Shown: one piece after another, positions 16,190 to 24,249 of the stretch
How the letters are laid out: each line of letters opens with the position of its first letter
Numbering within the stretch: position 1 is the first letter of the stretch
Assembly: GCF_008085905.1 (NCBI RefSeq)
Contig: NZ_VSFF01000008.1
Coordinates: 186,001 to 250,000 of the forward strand
DNA from: Actinomadura syzygii
GTDB lineage: Bacteria; Actinomycetota; Actinomycetes; Streptosporangiales; Streptosporangiaceae
Length of the DNA: 64,000 bases
Reading direction: 5' to 3'
Made by a program: the position numbers and the translations under genes
The notes under the pieces: generated by a model
The model's input: only the letters and a program-made list of their open reading frames with translations
Databases searched by the model: none
What the model was told of the DNA's origin: nothing

Positions 16190-17041
16190 ATGATCGCGCT
16201 CGCGCGGCGCGAAGACGCCGCCGTCCCCGCCGCCGAATTTCGCAGCGGGAATCCCCGCGACCAGTGGCGGGACGCAGTCAAGATCAGGCAGGAATGGCTC
16301 GGCCACGGTCTGTCCACGGAACCGGCTGATCGGCTGACGGCCGAACGCAGCCTCAACGCGATCTACGCGAAGATCTCACGTCCACGGCCGAAGGTCGTTT
16401 GGGTGGACTCCCCGGAAGCGGCGATTCCGCTGGTCACCGGCCTGCCCACGCTCGACGACCTGTACCGGGGGATCCGGCGCCCGGCTTCGAGGGACGCTCC
16501 GCCGTTGGCGAGCGACGTGGCCATGGCCGGGGCGAAATTGCGTGGAGCGCTCAGCTCGACCGTGATCCACGCCGACCCGGAACTGTCCCTGGTACGGAAG
16601 GGCAAACGCGGTGAGCGGTGGCCCAAACTGCCGCCGCTGGACGCGATCCGTGTCGGGATTCCGTTCGGTGTCGTCCTGCATCAGGGAATTCGGGTGGCGC
16701 TTCACCAAAGCCTCGCGACCGGGTTCCGCGTGCCCGTGCGGGACGCGCTGGGCAGAGGGCCCGTGCCGGTGTGCTGGTATGGGCAGCAGGACGCGCCGTG
16801 GATCGCGTACTACGACGTCCTGCACCGGCTCGGCCTGGCCCGCTACCGGCCGGACGACCTCGACCACCTCGCCCACTGGGCCGCGCTCGCCCGCTCGTGC
16901 GGGTGGTGGTGGCCCGGCGAGGACGTGTGCGTCGTGGTCGAGCGTCCCGAGGCGGTGAGCGTCGAACCGGTGCCCGGGACGTGGCACGACGAGGTCCAGG
17001 TCCGGAGCGTCCGCTACCGGGACGGCTGGCGACCGGTCTGA
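16190..17041 (+). CDS. DUF6745-like protein of unknown function
   Basis: A 283-residue soluble protein. It resembles the large actinobacterial DUF6745 group: an N-terminal DR(L)TAERSLNAIYA segment, WVDSPEAA, CWYGQQDAPWIAYYDVLHRLG, then SCGWWWPGEDVCVVVERPEAVSVE and a final VRYRDGW. Family members usually continue after that RYRDGW with an aspartate/His-rich tail, so this copy may be shortened. The codon pattern fits a real gene. The ATG at 16190 has only a weak upstream AGGAAGG some 20 bases away. No operon partner; its role is unknown. Confidence 0.65.
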   Translation: MIALARREDAAVPAAEFRSGNPRDQWRDAVKIRQEWLGHGLSTEPADRLTAERSLNAIYAKISRPRPKVVWVDSPEAAIPLVTGLPTLDDLYRGIRRPASRDAPPLASDVAMAGAKLRGALSSTVIHADPELSLVRKGKRGERWPKLPPLDAIRVGIPFGVVLHQGIRVALHQSLATGFRVPVRDALGRGPVPVCWYGQQDAPWIAYYDVLHRLGLARYRPDDLDHLAHWAALARSCGWWWPGEDVCVVVERPEAVSVEPVPGTWHDEVQVRSVRYRDGWRPV

Positions 17042-17069
17042 TCGATGTCCGACGTGGCGGTGGGCTCTC

Positions 17070-18959
17070 CTACGAGCCCACCGCCACCCGTTTGCGCGCG
17101 TACTTCACGGCGGCGGACAGCGTCGCGATGTCGTAGGCGCCGACGTGGCGGCGTCCGTTCACGAAGAAGGTCGGGGTGCCGGAGACGCCGCTCAGGTCGG
17201 CGGAGTCGACGTCCTCCGCGATCCGCGCCGCGCCCACGCCCGAGCGCAGGTCGCGGCGGAAACGCTCGACGTCCAGGCCCAGTTCCTCCGCGTACCGGAC
17301 GAGGTCGCGCGGCTGCAGCGCGTCCTGCCGGTCGAGCAGCAGGTCGTGCATCTCCCAGAAGGCGTCCTGCGCGGCGGCGGCCTCGGCGGCGTGCGCGGCG
17401 AGCTGCGCCTGCGGGTGGATGTCGTTCAACGGCAGGTGCCGCCACACGTACCGGACGTCCCCGTGGTCGGCGAGCAGCTCCCGGATGACCGACTCGGCCT
17501 GCCCGCAGTACGGGCACTCGAAGTCGCCGTACTCGACGACCGTGACGGGCGCGCGGTCCGGCCCGCGGACGTGGTCGCGGTCCGGGACGACCGGCGCGGC
17601 CAGGTCGACGATGCTCTCCGCCGTGCCGAGCAGCGCCCGCAGCCGCAGCCGCGCGGGCAGCAGCGCCGCGACGCGGACCACCGTCCACGTGACGACCGTC
17701 GCGGCGAGCGCGGCGAGCAGCACGCCGATCTTCGCCTCCTCCAGCTCGTCGCCGGTGAAGGACAGCGTCGCGATCAGCAGCGCCACGGTGAACCCGATCC
17801 CGGCGATCGCGCCGCCGCCCGCGACGGCGGCCCAGCCGACCGGCGGGCGCAGCCGCCCCTTGCTCACCCGCCGGACGAACCACGAGAAACCGACGATGCC
17901 GACCGGTTTCCCGACCACGTAGCCGACGAGGATGCCGAGCGTGATCGGGGACGTGAAGGCGCGTCCGAGGAACCCGGCGCTGATCGGGACGCCCGCGTTG
18001 GCCAGCGCGAACAACGGCACGATCACGTAGCTCGTCCACGGGTGGATCAGGAGCTGGAGCCGCTCGTTCGGGGAGATCGCGGCGGCCACGCCGGTCCGCG
18101 CGGACCGGGCGAACTCCGGGGTGGGCTGCTCGCGGAACAGGCGGAACACCTCCGTCGCGCGCTCCAGGTCGCTCCGCGCCGCCGGGTGCGCGTACGTCAG
18201 CAGGCCCATCGCCAGGCCGACCACCACCGGCTCCACCCCGGACGAGTACAGCGCCCCCCACGCGGCCACGCCGAGCACGATGTACACCGCGACCTGCCGG
18301 ATCCCGAGCGCGCGGACGACCACCGTCGCCGCGAGCAGGCCCGCCGCCAGCAGCAGCGGCGGAGCCGACACGTCCTCGCTGTAGACGGTGGCGATCACGA
18401 GGAGCGCGACGACGTCGTCCACGACCGTCGCGGTAAGGAGGTACGCGCGGAGCCGGGCCGGGAACCTGCGTCCGACCAGCGCGAGGACGCCCAGCGCGAA
18501 CGCCGTGTCGGTCGACATCGCGATGCCCCAGCCGTGCGCGGACGGCCGTCCCGCGTTCACCGCCAGGTAGATCCCGACCGGGACGAGCATCCCGCCGATC
18601 CCGGCCGCGAGCGGCAGCGCGAGCCGCCGCCGGTCGCGCAGCTCGCCCATGTCGAACTCGCGGCGCGCCTCCAGCCCGACGACGAAGAAGAACACCGTCA
18701 TCAGGCCGCCGTTGACCCAGTTCCGCAGGTCCTGCGAGATCCCCGCGTCGCCGAGCCGGAGCGACAGGTGCGTCGACCAGGCGCGCTCGTAGGACGCCGC
18801 GTCCGCGTTCGCCCAGGCCAGCGCGGCGAGCGTGGCGGCCAGCAGGACCAGCGCGCCGCCGGTCTCGGTGCGCATGAACTCGCGGAGCGGGGTTCGCAGG
18901 TTTCGCGCCCATGCCGTGGTCCGGCCGGCGAACGGCCCGGCCGCCTGGCCCTCCGTCAT
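17070..18959 (-). CDS. nhaA: Na+/H+ antiporter NhaA fused to a DsbA-like thioredoxin domain
   Basis: A 629-residue membrane protein. Residues about 25-435 form the 11-12 helix NhaA antiporter with the essential Asp pair (D181-D182 in TATVVDDVVALLVIA) and the HGWGIAMSTDTAFALG segment. From about residue 470 follows a DsbA/thioredoxin-like domain with VEYGDFECPYCGQ (C482, C485) and the cis-Pro loop SGTPTFFVNG. This fusion is found in a number of actinobacteria. The ATG at 18959 overlaps the upstream DUF6510 stop, so it is the last gene of a four-gene redox operon. Confidence 0.92.
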   Translation of the reverse strand: MTEGQAAGPFAGRTTAWARNLRTPLREFMRTETGGALVLLAATLAALAWANADAASYERAWSTHLSLRLGDAGISQDLRNWVNGGLMTVFFFVVGLEARREFDMGELRDRRRLALPLAAGIGGMLVPVGIYLAVNAGRPSAHGWGIAMSTDTAFALGVLALVGRRFPARLRAYLLTATVVDDVVALLVIATVYSEDVSAPPLLLAAGLLAATVVVRALGIRQVAVYIVLGVAAWGALYSSGVEPVVVGLAMGLLTYAHPAARSDLERATEVFRLFREQPTPEFARSARTGVAAAISPNERLQLLIHPWTSYVIVPLFALANAGVPISAGFLGRAFTSPITLGILVGYVVGKPVGIVGFSWFVRRVSKGRLRPPVGWAAVAGGGAIAGIGFTVALLIATLSFTGDELEEAKIGVLLAALAATVVTWTVVRVAALLPARLRLRALLGTAESIVDLAAPVVPDRDHVRGPDRAPVTVVEYGDFECPYCGQAESVIRELLADHGDVRYVWRHLPLNDIHPQAQLAAHAAEAAAAQDAFWEMHDLLLDRQDALQPRDLVRYAEELGLDVERFRRDLRSGVGAARIAEDVDSADLSGVSGTPTFFVNGRRHVGAYDIATLSAAVKYARKRVAVGS

Positions 18960-19246
18960 CGCTCCGTCGTCACGCGCAGCCACACCATCCCGCTGAGGTC
19001 GAGCCAGGCCGCGTCCGGTGTGCGAACCAGGCGCAACATCACATGATCGCATCCGGGGCAGCGGGCGACCATGCCGGGCGCGCGGTCGTACACCGCCAGC
19101 GCGGCGACCGGGCCGGTGCGGCCGCAGTTGACGCAGCGTCCGGTGGCGGCGGTGACGTCCATGGCGACCAGGGCGAACAGCTCGCCGAGCGGCCCGGCGA
19201 GCGCGTTGCCGTCCACGTATCCGGTGCCGGTGTCTCGCGCGGTCAT
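18956..19246 (-). CDS. DUF6510 small zinc-ribbon-like protein
   Basis: A 96-residue protein with two CxxC pairs (CVNCGRTG and CPGCDH) about 35 residues apart, likely holding a metal ion. It begins with an acidic region (TGYVDGNALAGPLGELFAL). In actinobacteria DUF6510 genes sit next to a sulfite-oxidase-like molybdoprotein and a flavin reductase, exactly as here, so it probably serves that electron-transfer pair. Function otherwise unknown. Confidence 0.75.
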   Translation of the reverse strand: MTARDTGTGYVDGNALAGPLGELFALVAMDVTAATGRCVNCGRTGPVAALAVYDRAPGMVARCPGCDHVMLRLVRTPDAAWLDLSGMVWLRVTTER

Positions 19247-19262
19247 GTCGATCAGCCTCCGC

Positions 19263-19973
19263 TCAGCCGAACCGTTCGGTCCTGATCCGGCGCGGGTCGT
19301 GGCCGCGGGCGACCAGCAGGTCTGCCGCCGCCTCCACGAAACCGGTGGGTCCGCACACGAAACAGTCGCCGGCCAGGCCGAGGTGCGCGAGGTCGGCGGG
19401 GGCGAGGCGGCCGGGCGGGCGCGGCCAGCCGTCCGGGGCCTCGCGGGTGTAGACGAGCGCCACGGTCAGGCCGTGGTCGGGACGCCGCAACTCGTCGGCG
19501 AAATACACGTCGGACGGCGTCCGGACGGAATAGAGGAGCGTGAACGGCGTCCCGTCCCCGGACCGGCGGCGCGCCCGGATCATCGCCATCAGCGGCGCGA
19601 TTCCCGACCCGCCCGCGATGAGTAGCACTGGCCGTTCTGTGCCCGGCCGCCAGACGAACCAGCCGCCTACCGGGCCGCGAAGCTCGACCGGGTCTCCGAG
19701 GCCGATGACATCGGTCAGATAGGGGGACACCTCGCCGTCCGCTATCCGCTGGACGGTCAATTCCACCCGGTCGGGTGCGGAAAGCGAATAGCTGCGCTGC
19801 GCGGTGTATCCGTCGTCCGCCGTCAACCGCAGGTCGATGTGCTGGCCTGCCGTCTGACCGGGCCAGTCCGGGACGTCGAAGACCAGCGTGCGCGCCGTCT
19901 CGGTCTCCTGGCGCGCCTCGGCCAGCCGCGCGACGCGCCAGGCTAGTCGCCCTGGTATCGCTGCTCGCGCCAT
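19263..19973 (-). CDS. FAD-dependent ferredoxin reductase-like oxidoreductase
   Basis: A 236-residue flavoprotein with a FAD barrel (QHIDLRLTADDGYTAQRSYSLS) and an NAD(P)-binding domain (VLLIAGGSGIAPLMAMI, FVCGPTGFVEAA). It has no Fe-S domain, so its electrons must go to a separate partner, most simply the neighbouring molybdoprotein. The ATG at 19973 lies inside the end of that gene (31-base overlap), a sign of coupled translation; longer frames upstream only shadow it. Confidence 0.85.
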   Translation of the reverse strand: MARAAIPGRLAWRVARLAEARQETETARTLVFDVPDWPGQTAGQHIDLRLTADDGYTAQRSYSLSAPDRVELTVQRIADGEVSPYLTDVIGLGDPVELRGPVGGWFVWRPGTERPVLLIAGGSGIAPLMAMIRARRRSGDGTPFTLLYSVRTPSDVYFADELRRPDHGLTVALVYTREAPDGWPRPPGRLAPADLAHLGLAGDCFVCGPTGFVEAAADLLVARGHDPRRIRTERFG

Positions 19974-20542
19974 GGGTCGCCGTAGTCGTGGTAGCCCGCG
20001 GATTCCCAGAAACCGGGTTCGTCGTCGGTGAGCAGCCGGATTCCGTGCACCCATTTCGCCGACTTCCAGAAATACAGGTGCGGCACCAGCAGCCGTGCCG
20101 GGCCGCCGTGCTCGGGCGCCAACTCCTCGCCGTTGTAGCGGTGGACGATCCACGCCTGCCCCTCCACCAGGTCCGCGAGCGGCAGATTGGTCGTGTAGCC
20201 GCCGTAGGAGTGGACGAGCGCGAAATCGGCCTCGGTCTCGACGTCGGCGAGCAGGGCGTCCAGCGACACCCCCTCCCATTCCGTGGCCAGCTTGGACCAT
20301 TTGGTGACGCAGTGGATGTCGACCGTCGGCGTCTCGGCCGGCAGGTCCAGGAATTCGCGCCATGTCCAGCGGTGCTCCCGGCCCGTCTCCGTGGTGACGG
20401 TGAACTCCCAGTCGTCCTCCCGCATCCGCGGGGTCGGGCCCGCCGACAGCACCGGGAAGTCGTTGGTCAGGTACTGCCCCGGCGGCAGCTCGGCGGCGGA
20501 CTTGCGCCGCCGACCGTGAAAGCCGGGCGAGACGATCCCCAT
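19943..20542 (-). CDS. Sulfite oxidase-like molybdopterin oxidoreductase
   Basis: A 199-residue protein of the sulfite oxidase/YedY molybdopterin fold. The cofactor-ligand cysteine is in VDIHCVTKWSK, followed by WEGVSLDALL, VHSYGGYTTNLPLADL and GGPARLLVPHLYFWKSAKWV, all typical of the compact actinobacterial class. There is no signal peptide, which suggests cytoplasmic action, in contrast to YedY/MsrP. First gene of the operon with the flavin reductase, DUF6510 and NhaA-DsbA. Confidence 0.88.
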   Translation of the reverse strand: MGIVSPGFHGRRRKSAAELPPGQYLTNDFPVLSAGPTPRMREDDWEFTVTTETGREHRWTWREFLDLPAETPTVDIHCVTKWSKLATEWEGVSLDALLADVETEADFALVHSYGGYTTNLPLADLVEGQAWIVHRYNGEELAPEHGGPARLLVPHLYFWKSAKWVHGIRLLTDDEPGFWESAGYHDYGDPWREQRYQGD

Positions 20543-20648
20543 CGCAGCCTCCTCAGTCGAGTGGGACGGGGGTTTCGTTGGATCGTCCCCGCCGACGGCG
20601 GCGTGACGCGAAACCGCGCCCCATGAGGCCCCAAAGAATTCGGCCCGG

Positions 20649-20680
20649 CCGGGTCGTTCCGCCTTCGCGGGACGACCCGG
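20649..20680 (-). terminator. Hairpin terminator after the subtilase gene
   Basis: A near-perfect stem pairs CCGGGTCGTTCCGC with GCGGGACGACCCGG, seven bases beyond the subtilase stop on the minus strand. Its loop is 4-5 bases. It separates the subtilase from the molybdoprotein operon downstream. Confidence 0.7.
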
Positions 20681-20686
20681 GCCGTG

Positions 20687-21553
20687 TCAGGCGGGGGTTC
20701 GCCTGCGGGCCATCGCCTGGAGCGCCGCGGTGGCGTCGAGCAGCGGCGGCACGAAGCTCGCGCGCGTGCCGGAGGCGGTCACGGCGGTCCTGATCTCGGC
20801 GGCGGACGCGGTCGGGAACAGCGACCAGAGGAGCGCGATCGTCCCGGTGACGAAGGGGGCGGCGACGCTCGTCCCGCTCCGGGCGAGCGGCGGGCCGTCC
20901 GGGCCGAGGCTCGTCACCCGGTCGCCGGGGCCGCCGAGCCCGCGCCGCCCGACCGAGCGGCCGAGGTTCGAGCCGCGCATGGGACGTCCCGTCCGGTCGT
21001 AGGCGGCGACGGGCAGGACCCAGGGGTGGCCGGTGAGCGCGCTGCTCCCGGCGGTCCGGTCGTCGCCCGCCGCGACGACGATGAGCACGCCCTGCCGCGC
21101 GGCGTGGTCGAGCGCGTCGACGAGCCGCCGCTCGTGGTCGGGACGGGGCCGGTCCATGGCGGCGCTGACGTTGACGACGCGGGCGCCCGCCGCCGCGCAG
21201 GCGAGTATTCCGGTGGCGATGTCCTCGGGAGTGGCGGTCGGGGTCCGGCCGTTCCCGGAATGGTCGGTGAAAACCGCATGGACGTAGATCGTGCATTCCG
21301 GGCAAATGGCGGGAGCGCCGGAGTCGCGTCGCGCGGCGAGGATTCCGGCGATGAAAGTGCCGTGCAGGCAGGCCGGATGACCGGGCCGGGCGCAGGTCGC
21401 CTTATGCCCGCCCGGCGTCCCCGCGACGCGCGCGCCCCACAGGCCCGGATGGCCTGACAGGACGGGCCCGTCGACGATTCCGACGCCAATACCGGGGCTC
21501 CCGGCGGAGCGTTCCATCAATGGGCCGAGACCGACCAGAGAGAGTGATTCCAT
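20687..21553 (-). CDS. PatA/PatG-like S8 family subtilase
   Basis: A 288-residue serine peptidase. Catalytic residues: D28 in GIVDGPVLSGHPGL, H64 in CLHGTFIAGIL and S229 in SGTSVAAPFVTG. The DGPV motif and the CPEC-x-x-YVHAVF strand resemble the proteases of cyanobactin pathways (PatA/PatG) more than secreted subtilisins, and no signal peptide is visible. The residue expected to be the oxyanion-hole Asn (AAGN) is D164 (AAGDD). The ATG at 21553 was chosen because it starts right at the conserved region; an in-frame ATG at 21637 would add 28 residues. No precursor peptide was recognised nearby. Confidence 0.8.
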   Translation of the reverse strand: MESLSLVGLGPLMERSAGSPGIGVGIVDGPVLSGHPGLWGARVAGTPGGHKATCARPGHPACLHGTFIAGILAARRDSGAPAICPECTIYVHAVFTDHSGNGRTPTATPEDIATGILACAAAGARVVNVSAAMDRPRPDHERRLVDALDHAARQGVLIVVAAGDDRTAGSSALTGHPWVLPVAAYDRTGRPMRGSNLGRSVGRRGLGGPGDRVTSLGPDGPPLARSGTSVAAPFVTGTIALLWSLFPTASAAEIRTAVTASGTRASFVPPLLDATAALQAMARRRTPA

Positions 21554-21700
21554 GAAACCCGACCACCCCCAGGCGCGGTCCGTGGCAAAATCATCGTGAC
21601 AGCGCCCATGCTTGATCGCAAGGTCGAGAAAAGCCATTAACCCAGGTCGGAGGCGGCCGGAACAGGCCAGCGCGGAACGAAACGGCGGAACTGCGTTCCG

Positions 21701-22375
21701 TCAGCCGCGGACGAAGACCCGGTGGATTTTGACGGGCGCGGTCGGCTCGCCGTCGTCGGGGCCGTTCTCGCCCGGGATGATGCCGCCCTTCACGATCCGG
21801 TCGAGGACGCGGAGACCCGAGGTCACCTCGCCGAGGACGGTGTAGGCGGGCGGGATCTCGGCGCGCGAGTGGACGAGGAAGAACTGACTGCCGTTGGTGT
21901 CCGGGCCCCAGTTGCCCATGGCGACCGTCCCGCGCGGATACTTCTCCTGGCCGGTCAGTTCGTCGTCGAACTTGTAGCCGGGCCCGCCCTTCTCGGCGGC
22001 GTAGATGTCGCCGCACTGCAGGACGCCGAGCCGCGGCGAGTTCGTCAGCCGCCAGCACCGCGTGTGGTCATAGAACCGCTGCCGCGACAGGCTCACGAAA
22101 TTGTGCACCGCACACGGTGCGTTACCCCTGTCCATCCGTATGCGCACATCGCCGAAGTTGGTGATGATGACGACGTCCACCTCGCCGTGGGAACGCGCTT
22201 TGGAACGCGGCGGGTGCACCCGTTTCGCGGGCGGATTGTCGGGCGTCGGGGTGAACGCGCACCGGACCGCGTGCCCGCCCTTTTCCGGTGACGCCGCGTG
22301 AGCGGTGCCGGACGGGACGACGAGCGCGGCGGCAAAACCGGCGGCCAGGGCGAGGACGGTCCAGCGCGGTCTCAT
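21701..22375 (-). CDS. Secreted cyclophilin-type peptidyl-prolyl isomerase
   Basis: A 224-residue exported protein: a Sec signal (MRPRWTVLALAAGFAAALVV... AHA), a Cys-containing linker and a cyclophilin domain with VIITNFGDVRIRMD, NFVSLSRQRFYDHTRCWRL, GTVAMGNWGPDTNGSQFFLV and TVLGEVTSGLRVLDRI. The usual Gln-x-Gly-Asp segment reads LQCGDIY. Proteins of this layout fold secreted proteins outside the membrane. It ends 63-147 bases before the subtilase (depending on that start) on the same strand. Confidence 0.9.
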   Translation of the reverse strand: MRPRWTVLALAAGFAAALVVPSGTAHAASPEKGGHAVRCAFTPTPDNPPAKRVHPPRSKARSHGEVDVVIITNFGDVRIRMDRGNAPCAVHNFVSLSRQRFYDHTRCWRLTNSPRLGVLQCGDIYAAEKGGPGYKFDDELTGQEKYPRGTVAMGNWGPDTNGSQFFLVHSRAEIPPAYTVLGEVTSGLRVLDRIVKGGIIPGENGPDDGEPTAPVKIHRVFVRG

Positions 22376-22441
22376 ACCGCATTACCGTAGTGATCATCGC
22401 GGCACCGGCCAAGTGGCAAAAAGCGACGAACCAGCCACCGT

Positions 22442-23221
22442 CTAAATGGCGGCCGCCTGGACGAGATAGAGCACCGCCAAAACGGTGGCCGACAAGCCGA
22501 GCGCGATCTTGAGCGCGGTCTCGGGAAGCCGGGGTTGCAGGCGCGCCCCCGCGTATCCGCCGATCAACCCGCCGAGCCCGCAGGCCACGCCGAGCGTCCA
22601 GTGCGGGGCGATGTCGCCGTGCGCGGTGAGCGAGAGCACCGCATAGGTCGCGGCGCCCGCCACGGACGTGAGGAACGTGGACGCCAGCGCGGCGGGCGCG
22701 ACCTCGGAGACGGGCATGCCGCGTCCGACCAGCACGGGCCCGATGATCGACCCGCCGCCGATGCCGTAGACGCCGCCGACCGTGCCGACGGCCAGCGCGA
22801 GCCCGGTGACGAAGCGGGTGGACGGCCGCCCGGCGCGCCGCCGGGCCGGGCGCAGCGCGCGGACGCACAGCCACACCCCGAGCGGCAGCAGGAGCAGCCC
22901 GACCAGCAGCCGGAACACCACCGGGCCGGGGACGGCGAACACCCGGATCACCGCCCCGGCGACGACGCCGGGGAGCGTCCCGGCGACCAGCAGCCGCGTC
23001 AGCGGCCCCGTGAGGTTCCCCTGGCGGTGGTGCCGGACCAGGGCGCCGGGCCCGGCGACGACGTTGAACAGCAGGTTCGTCGGGGTGACTGCCGGGTTCG
23101 GGACGTTCAGCAGGCTGAGCTGCGCGGGAAGCAGGAACACCGCCCCCGACACCCCGACCGGGGCCGTCACGACCGCGATCGACGCCCCGGCGGCGAACCC
23201 GAACAGCAGCTCCGGCATCAC
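22442..23221 (-). CDS. Sulfite exporter TauE/SafE family permease
   Basis: A 259-residue integral membrane protein with about eight helices arranged as two repeats, beginning LLFGFAAGASIAVVTAPVGVSGAVFLLPAQL and with the second repeat GTVGGVYGIGGGSIIGPVLV. This family (Pfam TauE) exports sulfite or organosulfonates. The gene is divergent from a cysteine dioxygenase, whose product leads to sulfite, so sulfite is a sensible substrate here; this is inferred from context. Confidence 0.85.
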   Translation of the reverse strand: MMPELLFGFAAGASIAVVTAPVGVSGAVFLLPAQLSLLNVPNPAVTPTNLLFNVVAGPGALVRHHRQGNLTGPLTRLLVAGTLPGVVAGAVIRVFAVPGPVVFRLLVGLLLLPLGVWLCVRALRPARRRAGRPSTRFVTGLALAVGTVGGVYGIGGGSIIGPVLVGRGMPVSEVAPAALASTFLTSVAGAATYAVLSLTAHGDIAPHWTLGVACGLGGLIGGYAGARLQPRLPETALKIALGLSATVLAVLYLVQAAAI

Positions 23222-23296
23222 CGGACGAATCCTGCCTTACCGCCCTGCTCAGCCGTGCTCCCGGGCGCGCCGGAGCAAGCTTGACGATATTTCAGG

Positions 23297-23331
23297 TTGA
23301 CTTAGTAGGGAATCCCGGCCATGCTGGTCTC
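23297..23331 (+). promoter_or_regulatory. Putative promoter of the cysteine dioxygenase leader transcript
   Basis: A -35 box TTGACT (23297-23302) is followed after 17 bp by a weak -10 (CATGCT, 23320-23325) that places the transcript start at or within a base or two of the leader ATG at 23332. That would make the leader peptide mRNA leaderless, which is common in actinobacteria. The -10 is poor, so this is tentative. Confidence 0.4.
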
Positions 23332-23421
23332 ATGCATTCGGGTCTCGCTCTCTGGACGCGACCGCACGTCGACTTCGGAAGGCTCGCCGGCGGTCTGTGT
23401 CGTAGCTCCACGTCCAAGTGA
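23332..23421 (+). CDS. Cysteine-containing leader peptide upstream of cysteine dioxygenase
   Basis: A 29-codon open frame ending in TGA, 45 bases before the dioxygenase start. It contains RPHVDFGRL followed by GGLCR near the end. Actinobacterial genomes carry short leaders with the pattern R-HVD-x-x-R-...-LCR ahead of sulfur and cysteine genes, and cysteine-containing upstream frames in mycobacteria act as cysteine-responsive attenuators. Ribosome progress through the single Cys codon could thus report cysteine supply to the gene below. The pattern match is clear; the mechanism here is inferred. Confidence 0.7.
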   Translation: MHSGLALWTRPHVDFGRLAGGLCRSSTSK

Positions 23422-23466
23422 CGCATGGCGCACGACCAACGACGCGGAGAGTGGGAGACCGGAGCG

Positions 23467-23934
23467 ATGACGATTGGCACGACCATCCCGGAGAGGGTCG
23501 GGAGCGGAGACACGGCGCTCGCCGCCACGGTGTCCGACCTCGCCGAGAACCTGGACGCCTGGCTGCCGCGGGTGCGGCTGAGCGCGCAGGGTCGCTGGTA
23601 CGAGCGGCTGCACCGGGACGACGAGCGCGAGCTCTGGCTGATCAGCTGGCTGCCCGGTCAGACGACCGGGCTGCACGACCACGGCGGCTCGCGGGGCGCG
23701 TTCGCGGTGGCGCTCGGCAGCCTCCAGGAGCGCGACCTCGGCGCGGTGCGGGACGTGTCGTCCGGCGAGTCCCGCGCGTTCGGGGCGGACTACGTCCACG
23801 AGGTGCGCAACGTGTCGGCCGCGCCCGCGGTCAGTGTGCACGTGTACTCGCCGCCGCTGTCGTCCATGAATCGGTACGACCTGCATGACGGCCGCCTGGT
23901 GCGGCTTGTGACCGAAGAGGCCGGTCAATGGTGA
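23467..23934 (+). CDS. Cysteine dioxygenase family protein
   Basis: A 155-residue cupin that oxidises cysteine to cysteine sulfinate, the entry to pyruvate and sulfite. The Fe(II) ligands are seen as H70 and H72 in TGLHDHGGSRGAF and H111 in DYVHEVRN. The HVYSPPLSSMNRYDL segment is typical of bacterial CDOs. The ATG at 23467 has a GGAG ribosome site six bases upstream; an upstream ATG (23425) has no such site. The leader peptide in front and the divergent sulfite-exporter-type gene complete a sulfur module. Confidence 0.88.
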   Translation: MTIGTTIPERVGSGDTALAATVSDLAENLDAWLPRVRLSAQGRWYERLHRDDERELWLISWLPGQTTGLHDHGGSRGAFAVALGSLQERDLGAVRDVSSGESRAFGADYVHEVRNVSAAPAVSVHVYSPPLSSMNRYDLHDGRLVRLVTEEAGQW

Positions 23935-24008
23935 CCCGGCCGAACGGTGGAGGAGGCGCCGGAGGCTGACGCACCGGTGGTGCGCGGCAGTGGACCACCT
24001 CCCCTGCG

Positions 24009-24049
24009 AGGGCCTGGCCCGGTCGTGGCGTGGTATCGGGCCAGGCCCT
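24009..24049 (+). terminator. Terminator hairpin after cysteine dioxygenase
   Basis: A perfect 13-bp stem, AGGGCCTGGCCCG / CGGGCCAGGCCCT, with a 15-base loop. It lies in the 315-base gap (23935-24249) before the histidine kinase; the rest of that gap has no coding frame I trust and must contain the kinase promoter. Confidence 0.7.
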
Positions 24050-24249
24050 ACCTCCTCCGGTAGGCATGCCTCCGTACGCGGAGCAGAACGAGCAGCACAC
24101 CCGCGCCCGTCCCGCGGCGCAACAGGTCGGGGCCGTCCTCCGCCATGAAGCCCCGCTGACGACCGGCACGGGCATACTGCGCTCGCAGTAGACGGACGTT
24201 CGTCCGGTGGCACGATTCGCGTTCGCGGAGGTCCGGGTAGGGTCCGCGT

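Noticed and set aside
20543..20686. A RiPP precursor peptide next to the PatA/PatG-like protease
   Set aside because: Only a terminator hairpin is present in this gap; no short frame with a leader and Cys/Ser/Thr-rich core was seen here or between the protease and the cyclophilin.
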